A stretch of 64,000 bases of DNA from Thauera propionica (GCF_002245655.1 NZ_NOIH01000008.1:158143-222142), one strand, 5' to 3'. Shown: positions 17,952 to 27,008, numbered from the stretch's first letter. The notes: generated by a model not told the origin, from the sequence alone. Numbers and translations are program-made.

Positions 17952-20159
17952 GTGATTCGGGTTTTTCCCAGAACGTCTTACTGCGCTACTGCCCCGGGAT
18001 CGCCCCCCTTGACGTCTCATTCGCTTCCTCTTCAGGCTGCGCCGCGTTCGCTTCGCGAGGCCTTCGCACATGGGCCCCTGCGCTGGGCGGCGTTGTTCAC
18101 CGCGCTCTTTGCCGGCGCCAGTCTCCTGCCGCACTGGAAGATGTTTTCCGCGCTTGAGGACTATCTCGCACTGCATACCACGCTGGAGTTCTTCTCGATC
18201 GCCGTGTCGGCGATGGTGTTTGCGCTGGGCTGGAATCTGAGGCGCTCGGCCAGTGGCGGTGCTTTCACGTGGCTGGCGGTGGTTGCACTGGCTGTTGCGC
18301 TGATCGACCTGCTTCACCTGCTGTCGTATGAGGGCATGCCCACGCTGGTGACGCCGAGCGGCCCCGAGAAGGCAATCAACTTCTGGCTGGCGGGGCGTCT
18401 GCTGACGGCACTCGGGCTGCTGGGACTGGTCGTCGTGCGGCCACAGCCATGGCGTGCCGCGAGCGCCGTCACGGCCTTGCTGCTCGCGCTGGTGCTGAGC
18501 GCCGCGGTGGCATGGCTGGGGCTCTTTCATGCCGACCGGTTGCCTCGTACCTTCGTCCCCGGCGAAGGCGTGACCGGATTCAAGGTCGCTGTTGAATATG
18601 GCATCACCCTGCTGTACGCAGTTGCCGCTGTGCTGCTGCTCCGCACGGCCATCCGGCAGGGGCGGGGGGCGCTGGTTTGGCTTGCCGCAGCCGCGTGGGT
18701 GCTGGGGCTGACCGGATTGTTCTTCACGCTTTACATGTCGGTCACCGACGTCCATAACCTGCTGGGCCACGTGTTCAAGGTCGTGGCTTCGGTGATGTTC
18801 TACAAGGCGGTGTTCGCTGCGGGTGTGCGCGAACCGAATGCCGCGCTCGAGCGTGAGCGGGCGCTGTTGCGGACGATGATCGACGCCGTCCCCGACCTGA
18901 TTGCCTTCAAGGACGCACGGGGTGCCTACCTCGGCTGTAACCGGGCCTTCAGCGCCTGCTACAACCTGCCCGAGGAGCGCCTGGTCGGAAAGACCGATGC
19001 GGAGCTGTTCGGCGCCGGCATGCGCCTGCCGGCGGAGCCGGAGGACGCACCGGTCGTGACGCGGCTCGAGCGCCACGAGGAATGGGTGGAAGGGGCGGAT
19101 GGCAGTATGCGCCTGCTCGATACCCTGCGCATTCCGTTCCGCGCATCGGACGGCGAACTGCTGGGCGAAATCGGCGTGAGCCGGGATTTCACCGAGCGGC
19201 GGCGCGTGCGCGACCAGATCGCCGAGCGCGAGAAGCGGCTCATGATGGCCTTGCAGGGGGCGTCGCTTGGCGTCTGGGACTGGGACATTCCGTCCGGCCG
19301 CATGCTGTTCAGTCCGTTGTGGGCCAGCATGCTCGGGCGGCGCGTCGAGGATCTGCCGCCGGACATCGCGACCTGGGAGGCGCTGGTGCATCCCGACGAC
19401 TGGGGCGATATCCAGGCCGCACTCGAGCCGCACCTGCGCGGCGAGACCGACTCCTACACCGCGGAGTACCGCCTGCGACATGCCGGTGGGCACTGGGTGT
19501 GGGTGATGGATGCCGGGCGTGTGCTCGAGCGCGACGACGATGGCAAGCCGCTGCGCGCGGTGGGCGTGCATCAGGACATTTCCGAGCGCAAGTCCATGGA
19601 GGCGAGCCTGCTGCACCTTGCGACCAGCGATCCGCTCACCGGACTATGGAACCGGCGCCATTTCACCGAAGTGGTCAATGGCGAACTGGGCCGGGTGCGG
19701 CGCCACGGTGTGCAGGCCGGACTGATGCTGCTCGATCTCGACCATTTCAAGCGCATCAACGACACGCGCGGCCATGCCGCTGGCGACGAGGTCCTGCGCC
19801 ACTTCGCGGGAATCGTGAGCCGGCATCTGCGCGAGGCGGACGTGTTCGCCCGCCTGGGGGGCGAGGAGTTCGCGGTGCTGTTGCCCTGTGTGGACGATGC
19901 GGCGGGAGCTGTGCGTGCAGCGGAACGCGTGCGGGACCTGATCGCGAGTACGCCGGCGATTGTCGATGACGTCCCGCTGCCGTTCTCGGTCAGCATCGGG
20001 GTGGCGATGCTGGACGCTGACGATGCCGGCTTTGATGCGGTATTCACCCGCGCGGACGAAGCGCTTTACGAGGCAAAGCGCGGCGGGCGCAACCGGACCG
20101 TGTTGTCAGCGCCCAAAGAAGAAGCGGGTTCCGCCCTCGAAAGCACGGAACCCGCCTGA
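17952..20159 (+). CDS. MASE3-PAS-PAS-GGDEF membrane diguanylate cyclase
   Basis: About 735 residues. A membrane sensor of seven or eight helices (about 45-290) with FSIAVSAMVFALGWN and LLHLLSYEGMPTLVTPSG looks like MASE3. A PAS domain with MIDAVPDLIAFKDARGAYLGCN follows (about 300-420), then a second PAS (GVWDWDIPSGRMLFSPLW, HPDDWGD) and a GGDEF domain with GGEEF and an upstream READ I-site. It should synthesise c-di-GMP. The start is uncertain: GTG at 17952 gives the longest product, and a TTG near 18008 would trim about 18 non-conserved residues. Its last codons overlap the terminator of the convergent fbpA. It lies within the iron-transport locus. Confidence 0.85.
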   Translation: MIRVFPRTSYCATAPGSPPLTSHSLPLQAAPRSLREAFAHGPLRWAALFTALFAGASLLPHWKMFSALEDYLALHTTLEFFSIAVSAMVFALGWNLRRSASGGAFTWLAVVALAVALIDLLHLLSYEGMPTLVTPSGPEKAINFWLAGRLLTALGLLGLVVVRPQPWRAASAVTALLLALVLSAAVAWLGLFHADRLPRTFVPGEGVTGFKVAVEYGITLLYAVAAVLLLRTAIRQGRGALVWLAAAAWVLGLTGLFFTLYMSVTDVHNLLGHVFKVVASVMFYKAVFAAGVREPNAALERERALLRTMIDAVPDLIAFKDARGAYLGCNRAFSACYNLPEERLVGKTDAELFGAGMRLPAEPEDAPVVTRLERHEEWVEGADGSMRLLDTLRIPFRASDGELLGEIGVSRDFTERRRVRDQIAEREKRLMMALQGASLGVWDWDIPSGRMLFSPLWASMLGRRVEDLPPDIATWEALVHPDDWGDIQAALEPHLRGETDSYTAEYRLRHAGGHWVWVMDAGRVLERDDDGKPLRAVGVHQDISERKSMEASLLHLATSDPLTGLWNRRHFTEVVNGELGRVRRHGVQAGLMLLDLDHFKRINDTRGHAAGDEVLRHFAGIVSRHLREADVFARLGGEEFAVLLPCVDDAAGAVRAAERVRDLIASTPAIVDDVPLPFSVSIGVAMLDADDAGFDAVFTRADEALYEAKRGGRNRTVLSAPKEEAGSALESTEPA
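20115..20155 (-). terminator. Terminator of fbpA (embedded in the 3' end of the GGDEF gene)
   Basis: A 10-bp inverted repeat (GCGGGTTCCG at 20124-20133, CGGAACCCGC at 20146-20155) is followed on the minus strand by TTCTTCTTT. It is oriented for fbpA and lies inside the coding end of the convergent gene. Confidence 0.75.
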
Positions 20160-20190
20160 TGCCGGGCGCTGCGCGCCCGCAATGTGACGA

Positions 20191-21216
20191 TCAGCGATAG
20201 CCGGCGCGGTCGTAGATCCGCTGGGCTTGGCCGACGGTCTTGCCGATGTCGCCGATCGGCATGCCATCGGCCTTGAACTCGCCGAGCTTGTCGAGTGCGG
20301 CGTTGTCCACCTTCACCGAGGCGACCACCGGCCACTCGTTGTTGCCGTTCGCGAAATAGGCCTGCGCCTCGTCCGAGGCGAGGTACTCCAGGAACTTCAC
20401 GGCTGCGCCCTTGTTCGGCGCGTGCTTCAGCATGCCGGCGCCCGAGACGTTGATGTGGGTGCCCCAGGTCTGCTGGTTGGGCCACACCGCCTTGATCTTG
20501 GCGACCACCGCCTGATCCTCGGGTTTGGCCGAGTTCATCAGGCGGGCGAGGTAGTAGCTGTTGGCGATCGCCACGCCGCATTCACCGGCCGCCACGGCCT
20601 TGATCTGGTCGGTGTCGCCACCCTTGGGCGCGCGCGCGAAGTTCTCGACGATGCCGCTGGCCCACTTGACGGTGTCGTCCGCGCCGTTGTGCTTGATCAT
20701 CGCAGCACCCAGCGACAGGTTGTAGGGGTGGCTGCCCGAACGCGTGCACACCTTGCCCTTGAGCGCCGGGTCGGCCAGCTGTTCGTAGGTCTGGACCTGC
20801 TCGCCCTGCACCAGCTCCGGGTTGTATACGATGATGCGGGCGCGCTTGGAGAACGAGAACCAGCGCTCGGTGCGCAGGTTGTCGGGAATGCGCTGCTCCA
20901 GCACCTCGGATTTCACCGGCGCGAAGATGCCCATCTCGTCAGCATAGGCCAGGCGCGAGACGTCGACCGTCACGAAAACGTCCGCAGGGCTGTTGACGCC
21001 CTCGTTGCGGATGCGCTCGAGCAATTCGTCTTCCTTCGCTTCGATGCGGTTGACCTTGATGCCCGTCTGCTTGGTGAAGTTGCCGTACAGGGCTTCGTCC
21101 GTCTGGTAATGGCGGGCGGAGTAGACGTTCAGCTCGGTGTCGGCAGCGTGGGCCGGGATTGCGGCAGCGCCGAGGGTGGAGAGCAGGGCGGCGAGAGCGG
21201 CTTTCTTCATCATCAT
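20191..21216 (-). CDS. fbpA: Iron(III) ABC transporter periplasmic binding protein
   Basis: About 341 residues. A signal peptide (MMMKKAALAALLSTLGAAAI, cut after AHA) precedes a FutA/FbpA-type binding domain with ELNVYSARHYQTDEALY near residue 30 and the iron-ligand tyrosine pair in GVAIANSYYLARLM near 225. It delivers ferric iron to FbpBC. The chosen start has AAAGG ten bases upstream; an ATG at 21234 adding six residues is an alternative. It is divergent from DUF2325, with a perfect Fur-box palindrome in the gap, so repression by Fur with iron is expected. Confidence 0.92.
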   Translation of the reverse strand: MMMKKAALAALLSTLGAAAIPAHAADTELNVYSARHYQTDEALYGNFTKQTGIKVNRIEAKEDELLERIRNEGVNSPADVFVTVDVSRLAYADEMGIFAPVKSEVLEQRIPDNLRTERWFSFSKRARIIVYNPELVQGEQVQTYEQLADPALKGKVCTRSGSHPYNLSLGAAMIKHNGADDTVKWASGIVENFARAPKGGDTDQIKAVAAGECGVAIANSYYLARLMNSAKPEDQAVVAKIKAVWPNQQTWGTHINVSGAGMLKHAPNKGAAVKFLEYLASDEAQAYFANGNNEWPVVASVKVDNAALDKLGEFKADGMPIGDIGKTVGQAQRIYDRAGYR

Positions 21217-21305
21217 GTTGCAGCGGCCTTTCATGAGGTCAGTGAGGCCTCGATAATAACGAGAAGAGTTTGCAGTTGCAAATAGTTCGCATTCGATGTA
21301 TTAAT

Positions 21306-21324
21306 GTTGAGAATAATTCTCAAC
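21306..21324. promoter_or_regulatory. Fur box (perfect 19-bp palindrome)
   Basis: GTTGAGAATAATTCTCAAC is a perfect 9-1-9 palindrome and matches the Fur 7-1-7 consensus TGATAATNATTATCA at nearly every base. It lies 17 bp before the DUF2325 start and about 90 bp before fbpA, in the divergent gap, so one site can control both genes. Confidence 0.88.
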
Positions 21325-21340
21325 AACAGGAATAACGACC

Positions 21341-21670
21341 ATGGATGCACTTCTCGTTGGCGCCGATCGTCTGGGCAACATTCCCGACATCCTGGACGAT
21401 TTCGGCATTCGTATCGCCGCTCACGTTAGCGGACGCGACACCAGCCACCAGCGCCGCAGCAGTGCGCTACCGGCGGGGATCGGGATGGTGATCCTGTTCA
21501 CGGATTTCCTCGGCCACAACGTCATGCAGCGTTTCCGCGAAGCCGCAAACCGCGAAGGCGTGATGTTCGTGTGCTGCCGGCGTTCGACGTGTGCGCTGCA
21601 GAAGGCGCTGGGGCAACGCATCGGCGACAAGTGCAGGAACTGCCCGGATGCAGCCAAATGCCGCAAGTGA
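21341..21670 (+). CDS. DUF2325 domain protein, Fur-controlled
   Basis: The 109-residue soluble protein begins MDALLVGADRLGNIPDILDDFG, followed by HVSGRD and LFTDFLGHNVMQRFR, the DUF2325 pattern. Its C-terminus is cysteine-rich (VCCRRSTCAL, then CRNCPDAAKC), with five or six cysteines that could bind iron or an iron-sulfur centre. The biochemical function of the family is unknown. It starts just after a perfect Fur box and is divergent from fbpA, which argues for a role in iron limitation. Confidence 0.85.
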   Translation: MDALLVGADRLGNIPDILDDFGIRIAAHVSGRDTSHQRRSSALPAGIGMVILFTDFLGHNVMQRFREAANREGVMFVCCRRSTCALQKALGQRIGDKCRNCPDAAKCRK

Positions 21671-21759
21671 GACAGGCTATCCTGGCATGCGCGCCCTGAG
21701 TGGCGGCTTTGCCGGGCCGTGAAGCAGTGTGGTGGAGAAGTGCGGGTGCAGCGGGAGGG

Positions 21760-22305
21760 TCAGCGCAGCGCGGTCAGCGGCGCCGTTGAGGCCTCCGCTG
21801 CGTCATCGACCAGGCGGCGCGCGCCATTGAAGCGCTTGGACCAGTAACTGCTCGAGATCGTCTCGATGCGGACCTTGCCGCCACGCGACGGCGCATGAAC
21901 GAACTTGCCGTCGCCCAGATAGATGCCGACGTGCGAGAAAGTGCGACGCATGGTGTTGAAGAACACGAGGTCGCCGGGTTTCAGTTCCTGCCGGCCGATC
22001 TTGTCGCCCAGCTTTGCCATCTCGGAAGCCGTGCGGGGCAAATCCAGGCCGATGGCGTTACGGAACACATTCAGCACGAGGCCACTGCAGTCCAGGCCGG
22101 TGGTGGGCGAGGTGCCGCCGAAGCGGTAACGCACGCCGAGGTATTCCAGTGCCTGATCGACGAGCTGCTCGGCTGCCGAACCGTACTCCGACAGCATGGA
22201 GGTCTCGGCAGCAGCAGGCTCCACCTTGGCCGGCTCGTCCGCGTGGGCGGAGTGCCCCATCGACAGGGCGAGCGTCAGCGCGAGGAGGAGGCGGCGAATT
22301 TGCAT
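21760..22305 (-). CDS. NlpC/P60-family cell-wall endopeptidase
   Basis: The 181-residue protein has a signal peptide (MQIRRLLLALTLALSMGHSA, cut near HADE) and a C-terminal NlpC/P60 domain. The catalytic cysteine lies in GLDCSGLV near residue 74, the histidine in FSHVGIYLG near 124, and a third histidine in KFVHAPS near 138. Such proteins cut the gamma-D-Glu-DAP bond of murein stem peptides. An in-frame ATG at 22353 would add 16 residues that weaken the signal peptide, so 22305 was chosen. Confidence 0.9.
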   Translation of the reverse strand: MQIRRLLLALTLALSMGHSAHADEPAKVEPAAAETSMLSEYGSAAEQLVDQALEYLGVRYRFGGTSPTTGLDCSGLVLNVFRNAIGLDLPRTASEMAKLGDKIGRQELKPGDLVFFNTMRRTFSHVGIYLGDGKFVHAPSRGGKVRIETISSSYWSKRFNGARRLVDDAAEASTAPLTALR

Positions 22306-22391
22306 TGCGCGGAATATACGCACGCTCGGCCGGCTTGTAAACGGGATCTTCATTCGCCCGAGAAGCTCATCACGATGTCCTGAGATTGGGC

Positions 22392-23039
22392 TCAGACCTT
22401 GCGCCGGTACTGGCGGTAGCTGCGCTCCAATTCCGCGAGTCCGCGCGGGCTGAGCGCCGACTGCGCCAGCGCACGGGCCTGCGCCGCAAGAAAGAGCTGG
22501 GCAATCGCCCAGCCGTCGCCCAGGGCATGATGACGCTGGAAGGTCTCGATACCGAAGCTGCTCATCCAGTCCGCGAGGCGGGCGGGGCGCTCGATGCGCT
22601 CCGGAAACAGGGCGGGCAGGATGAAGTAGAGGTCGATCCACAGCCAGTCGGCATTCAGGCCGAGGTGCTCCTCCAGTGCGCGCTCGAGCATCGTGCGGTT
22701 GAAGGCGCTGTTGAACACGACCAGCGGCGCTTTGCCGGCGGCTTGCAGCAGGCCGGTCAGGGCAGACACCGGCTGCTCGCCGAGCACCGCGTAGTAGCTG
22801 TCCTGCGGCGCGACGATGCCACCATCCACCCCCACTGCCGAGACCGCAAGCACACGATCCTTGTCCAGGTCGAGCCCCGACGCCTCGGTATTGATGACGA
22901 CGTAGCGGGTCTCGAAATGCGCGCGGCCGAGGTCGGCGTCGGGCAGGGCCGCCCACTGTGCAAGCGTCCGCCGGGCCTGTTCCGACAGGGGTTCGCTACT
23001 GGCGCTCGAAGTGAGGAGACGCGAGAGCCAGTTGTTCAC
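22392..23039 (-). CDS. DnaQ-like 3'-5' exonuclease-fold protein with two catalytic Asp replaced
   Basis: The 215-residue DEDDh-type exonuclease fold lacks two metal ligands. Motif I reads VVINTEASG (Asn50 where DnaQ has Asp; Glu52 kept). Motif II reads VVFNSAFNRTML (Asn114 where Asp is expected). Motif III HHALGD keeps His170 and Asp175. Loss of both Asp should abolish or strongly reduce two-metal catalysis. It overlaps the stop of the cNMP-CBS-DUF294 gene upstream (ATGA) and is surely co-translated with it. It may be a regulatory or nucleic-acid-binding partner of that protein; the function is not known. Confidence 0.8.
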   Translation of the reverse strand: MNNWLSRLLTSSASSEPLSEQARRTLAQWAALPDADLGRAHFETRYVVINTEASGLDLDKDRVLAVSAVGVDGGIVAPQDSYYAVLGEQPVSALTGLLQAAGKAPLVVFNSAFNRTMLERALEEHLGLNADWLWIDLYFILPALFPERIERPARLADWMSSFGIETFQRHHALGDGWAIAQLFLAAQARALAQSALSPRGLAELERSYRQYRRKV

Positions 23040-24934
23040 AACTGGTAGTCCAGCTTGAGGCGCAACTGGAGCTTGCGCGCCTGGCGGAAGGATTCCTTCA
23101 GGATGCGGCGGTCGAGTTCGTTCAACGAGTCGGGATCGACACGGTTGTCGGTTTGGCCATCGTGTTCGCTCTCGAGATGCTGGGCGCGCAGGCGTAGCAG
23201 CTGCACGAAGTGGAAGCCGTCGATGATCGCGGCGACTTCGTCGGCGGTCACGCCCATCTTGACGCTCGCCTGGCGCAGGCGCTGCGCCGTGCTGCTGGAG
23301 TCGACGCCGGTGCGCAACGCGAGGATGCGCGCGACATCGACAAACAACCTGGCGCCCGATTTCTTCAGGTCGATGGTGCCGTCGTCCTCGACGACGAAGT
23401 CGCGCAGGCGCCCAAGCGGCGGCGCGACCTGCAGGGCATTTCCCGCCATCATGCGCAGGAAGGCGGAGTTACCCTTGACGATCTTGTTGAGCCAGGCGCG
23501 CAACTGGTCGCCGAGGCGCTCGTTGCCGTACAGCACGCGGAAGTCGAAGAAGATCGAGGCGTTCAGCAGCGCCTCGGGCACCGGCTCGCGGATCCACGAG
23601 CCGAAGCGCGACCTCCATTCGTCCAGCGTCAGGCACAGCTCGGGATTGCCCGCCATGATGTTGCCCTTGCACAGCGGGAAGCCGCATCCGGCGAGGCCGG
23701 CATTCACATCCCGGGCAAACGCGATGAGGCGCTGGCGAATCGGTTCGGCTGCCTCCATCTCGGGACAGCGCCAGATGATGCCGTTGTCCTGGTCGGTGGA
23801 CAGGGTCTGTTCGTGACGGCCTTCCGAGCCGAAGGACATCCAGCCGAAGTCAATGCCGACCAGGTCGTGACGCTCGAGGGCGAGCTGGATGACGCGCCGG
23901 GTGAGGGCGTCGTTGAGGGCCGAGATGAACTGGGTGAGCTGCTCCGCACCGATGCCTTGGGCGATGAGGTTGAGCGCGAGCTGGCGGATGTCCTTGCTTG
24001 CGCGCTTGAGTGCGCCGACGTCGGCAGCGTTCTCGATGCCCGCGCGGATCTGCCGCAGGCTGATGCGCTGGAGCGAGAAGAGGTCGCGCTCGGACACCAC
24101 GCCCTTGATCCGCCCTTCGGCATCGACCACCAGCAGGTGCCGCACGCCATGCGTCGCCATTTCCAGCGCTGCATCGTAGGCGGATGCAGTGGCGGCCAGC
24201 TGATGCGGGTTCGCGGTCATCAGCTCGCCGATCGGGCGCTCGAGGTCGAAGCCGGCGAGGATGACGCGCGGCAGCAGGTCGCTCTGCGTGAGCACGCCCA
24301 CCGGATGCTTCTCGTCGTCGACGACCACCATGCAGCCGATGTGTTCGGCGTTCATCTGTTCCAGCGCCGCGCGTGTCGGCGTGTAGGGGCCGACGCACAC
24401 CGGCTCGCGCTTGATGAGCTGGCCGAGCGGGGTGGTCATGGTCTGCTGTTCGGCGGCGCGCTGCGAGAAGGTTGTCTGCAACTGCTGGCGCGACTGGTTC
24501 AGCAGGCTGGCGATGTACTGTGTGCAGAACAGATGGAACACCGGGCTCATCTGCATCAGCTGCAGGAATTCCTCGTCGGTGATCTGGAAGCAGAAACTGT
24601 CCTCGACCGCCACGTAGGCATTGGTCGATGGCCGCTGCGCCGAGATGGCGCCGATCGGGAAGCACTCGCCGGGCCCGAGGCTCAGGCTGGCGTACTCGGT
24701 GACCGCGGTCGCTCCTGTCTGCCGGGCCTGCACCTTGCCGCGCTGCACGATGTAGAAGTGGCGCGGTACGCCCATCTCGGTCGTGAGGATGTCGCTGCCG
24801 CGCGGATGGAAGGCAAGGACCGCGCGTTCCGCCACGAAGGCGAGCGCCTCGGGCTCCATGCGGTTGAACGGGGAGAAGTTGCGCAGGAAGTCCGTGCTGG
24901 CTCCCACCAGCAGGTCGGCGGCGATGGCGGTCAT
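23036..24934 (-). CDS. Cyclic-nucleotide-binding, CBS and DUF294 nucleotidyltransferase-like protein
   Basis: The 632-residue cytosolic regulator has, in order, a cNMP-binding domain (about 10-140), two CBS domains (about 165-290; IGCMVVVDDEKHPVGVLTQSDLL and RHLLVVDAEGRIKGVVSERDL), a DUF294 nucleotidyltransferase-like domain with GSEGRHEQTLSTDQDNGI near 390, and DUF294_C. The TDQDN motif resembles GlnD/PII uridylyltransferases, so it may modify a partner protein in response to nucleotides. The target is unknown. The ATG at 24934 begins MTAIAADLLVG; the frame extends 18 codons upstream. It is fused translationally (ATGA) to the exonuclease-like gene. Confidence 0.88.
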   Translation of the reverse strand: MTAIAADLLVGASTDFLRNFSPFNRMEPEALAFVAERAVLAFHPRGSDILTTEMGVPRHFYIVQRGKVQARQTGATAVTEYASLSLGPGECFPIGAISAQRPSTNAYVAVEDSFCFQITDEEFLQLMQMSPVFHLFCTQYIASLLNQSRQQLQTTFSQRAAEQQTMTTPLGQLIKREPVCVGPYTPTRAALEQMNAEHIGCMVVVDDEKHPVGVLTQSDLLPRVILAGFDLERPIGELMTANPHQLAATASAYDAALEMATHGVRHLLVVDAEGRIKGVVSERDLFSLQRISLRQIRAGIENAADVGALKRASKDIRQLALNLIAQGIGAEQLTQFISALNDALTRRVIQLALERHDLVGIDFGWMSFGSEGRHEQTLSTDQDNGIIWRCPEMEAAEPIRQRLIAFARDVNAGLAGCGFPLCKGNIMAGNPELCLTLDEWRSRFGSWIREPVPEALLNASIFFDFRVLYGNERLGDQLRAWLNKIVKGNSAFLRMMAGNALQVAPPLGRLRDFVVEDDGTIDLKKSGARLFVDVARILALRTGVDSSSTAQRLRQASVKMGVTADEVAAIIDGFHFVQLLRLRAQHLESEHDGQTDNRVDPDSLNELDRRILKESFRQARKLQLRLKLDYQL

Positions 24935-25045
24935 GACGGGCAGTCGTCGATTGGATCCGCCGATTATAGGGGAGCCGCCCGTTGGCACGCTTATCCGCCT
25001 CGAAGCCGGCTTAATGCGCCGGACCTCGAGGCGAATCGTGCCCGC

Positions 25046-26515
25046 TCAGAGGATGTCGGCGGCGTAGTCGGCCAGGCGAGAGCGCTCGCCGCGCTGCAGC
25101 GTGATGTGCCCCGAGTGCGCCCAGCCCTTGAAGCGGTCGACGACAAAGGTCAGACCGGACGAGCCCTCGGTGAGGTAGGGCGTGTCGATCTGCGCGATGT
25201 TGCCCATGCAGATCACCTTGGTGCCGGGGCCGGCGCGGGTGATCAGGGTCTTCATCTGCTTGGGCGTCAGGTTCTGCGCCTCGTCGATGATCAGGAACTT
25301 GTTGAGGAAGGTACGCCCGCGCATGAAGTTCAGGCTCTTGATCTTGATGCGGCTGCGGATCAGGTCGCGGGTCGCCGCTCGACCCCAGTCGCCGCCTTCG
25401 CCCGCGGTGCCGTTGAGCACGTCGAGGTTGTCCTCGAGTGCGCCCATCCACGGCGCCATCTTCTCCTCCTCCGTTCCAGGCAGGAAGCCGATGTCCTCGC
25501 CCACCGGCACAGTGACGCGGGTCATGATGATCTCGCTGTAGCGCTTCGTCTCCAGCACCTGTGTAAGTCCGGCGGCCAGCGTCAGCAGCGTCTTGCCGGT
25601 GCCGGCCTGGCCGAGCAGGGTGACGAAATCGATCTCCGGGTTCATCAGCAGGTTCAACGCGAAGTTCTGTTCGCGGTTGCGAGCGGTGATGCCCCACACG
25701 TTGTTCTTCTGATGCGCGTAGTCGACCAGGGTCTCGAGCACGACGTTGCGGCCTTCCCGCTCCTTGACCCAGGCCTGCAGCGGATTGTCACCACTTCCCT
25801 CGTAGACGAACTCATTGACCAGCATCTCGGGCGCCAGCGGCCCGGACAGGCGGTAATAGGTATGGCCTTCTTCCTTCCACGACTGCATGCCCTTGCCGTG
25901 CGTATCCCAGAAGTCGGACGGCAGTTCGCGCGTGCCGGTGTACAGCAGGTCGCTGTCTTCGAGCACCTTGTCGTTGAAGTAGTCCTGCGCCGCCAGCCCG
26001 AGCGCGCGGGCCTTGATGCGCATGTTGATGTCCTTGGACACCAGGATGACGTCGCGGTCGGGGTGGCGTTCGGCCAGATGCATGACGACAGCCAGAATCT
26101 GGTTGTCGCCACGCGCGGTGGGCAGGGCGGCTGGCAGCGTGACGTTGATCGCTTCGGTCTGCAGGAACAGGCGACCGGTCGCCAGACCGCGCGAGGGTTC
26201 CTCAAGCCCGATGCCCTCGTCGATGCCTTCCAGCGCACCGCTGACGATCTCGTCGAGCAAGCGACTGGCCTGGCGCGTGTTGCGCGCGATTTCGGTTGTG
26301 CCCTTCTTGTTGTTGTCCAGTTCCTCCAGCGTCATGATCGGCACGAACAAGTCGTGCTCCTCGAAGCGGAAGAGGCTGGTCGGGTCGTGCATCAGCACGT
26401 TGGTGTCGAGCACGAAGAGCTTGCGGGCGCTCTTCTTCGCGGCCTTGCGACGGCTGGTCGAGGTAGAGGACTTGGATGCGGCGGACTTCGTCTTGGTCTT
26501 GGCGGTCGCGGGCAT
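25046..26515 (-). CDS. PIN-PhoH family ATPase (PhoH2 type)
   Basis: The 489-residue protein has a Lys/Ser-rich start and a PIN domain with FVLDTNVLMHDP near residue 35 and acidic residues further on (LEELDNN, VSKDINMRIKA). A PhoH P-loop ATPase follows, with GQAGTGKTLLTLAAGL near 295 and IIDEAQNLTPKQMKTLITR near 410. PIN-PhoH proteins act as ATP-dependent RNases/helicases in RNA turnover. Length is normal for the family. A peroxiredoxin gene lies 43 bases upstream on the same strand. Confidence 0.92.
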   Translation of the reverse strand: MPATAKTKTKSAASKSSTSTSRRKAAKKSARKLFVLDTNVLMHDPTSLFRFEEHDLFVPIMTLEELDNNKKGTTEIARNTRQASRLLDEIVSGALEGIDEGIGLEEPSRGLATGRLFLQTEAINVTLPAALPTARGDNQILAVVMHLAERHPDRDVILVSKDINMRIKARALGLAAQDYFNDKVLEDSDLLYTGTRELPSDFWDTHGKGMQSWKEEGHTYYRLSGPLAPEMLVNEFVYEGSGDNPLQAWVKEREGRNVVLETLVDYAHQKNNVWGITARNREQNFALNLLMNPEIDFVTLLGQAGTGKTLLTLAAGLTQVLETKRYSEIIMTRVTVPVGEDIGFLPGTEEEKMAPWMGALEDNLDVLNGTAGEGGDWGRAATRDLIRSRIKIKSLNFMRGRTFLNKFLIIDEAQNLTPKQMKTLITRAGPGTKVICMGNIAQIDTPYLTEGSSGLTFVVDRFKGWAHSGHITLQRGERSRLADYAADIL

Positions 26516-26558
26516 GGTCAGTGGGCAGGCAGGGTTGTGGTGGCGGGCGGGGAGCGGG

Positions 26559-27008
26559 TCAGAGTGCCTTCACGGCGGCGAGGACCTCGGCGGCGTGGCC
26601 GGGCACCTTCACCCCGCGCCACTCGCGGGCGATCACGCCGTTCGCGTCGATGACGAAGGTGCTGCGCTCGATGCCGCGTACCTGCTTGCCGTACATGTTC
26701 TTGAGCTTCATGACGCCGAAGGCTTCGCAGGCGATTTCGTCCGGGTCCGAGATCAGGTCGAAGGGCAGCTCGAGCTTGGCCTTGAAATTCTCGTGGCTCT
26801 TGATGCTGTCGCGGCTGACGCCGAACACCTCGCAGCCGGCCGCTGAAAACTCGCCGTGCAGGGCGCCGAAGTCCTTGGTTTCGTTGGTGCAGCCGGGCGT
26901 GTTGTCCTTCGGGTAGAAGTAGATCACGAGCTTGCGGCCGCGCAGGGCCGACAGGGTCACGGTCCGGGCGCCAGTGGCGGGCAGGCTGAAGTCGGGAGCG
27001 AGGCTCAT
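26559..27008 (-). CDS. bcp: Thioredoxin-dependent peroxiredoxin (Bcp/PrxQ)
   Basis: The 149-residue enzyme has the PrxQ active site YPKDNTPGCTNE, with peroxidatic Cys near residue 40 and no resolving Cys at the usual +5 position (Asn-Glu-Thr-Lys follows), so it may be a 1-Cys type. It reduces hydroperoxides using thioredoxin. The ATG at 27006-27008 opens MSLAPDFSLPATG, the standard beginning; the long upstream frame to 27446 is a shadow of the next gene. Confidence 0.93.
   Translation of the reverse strand: MSLAPDFSLPATGARTVTLSALRGRKLVIYFYPKDNTPGCTNETKDFGALHGEFSAAGCEVFGVSRDSIKSHENFKAKLELPFDLISDPDEIACEAFGVMKLKNMYGKQVRGIERSTFVIDANGVIAREWRGVKVPGHAAEVLAAVKAL

Noticed and set aside
23210..26653. 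A 1147-residue open frame on the plus strand
   Set aside because: It is antisense to the DUF294 and PIN-PhoH genes, has no recognisable domain, and is rich in Ala/Arg/Gly/His as expected of a shadow frame in high-GC DNA.
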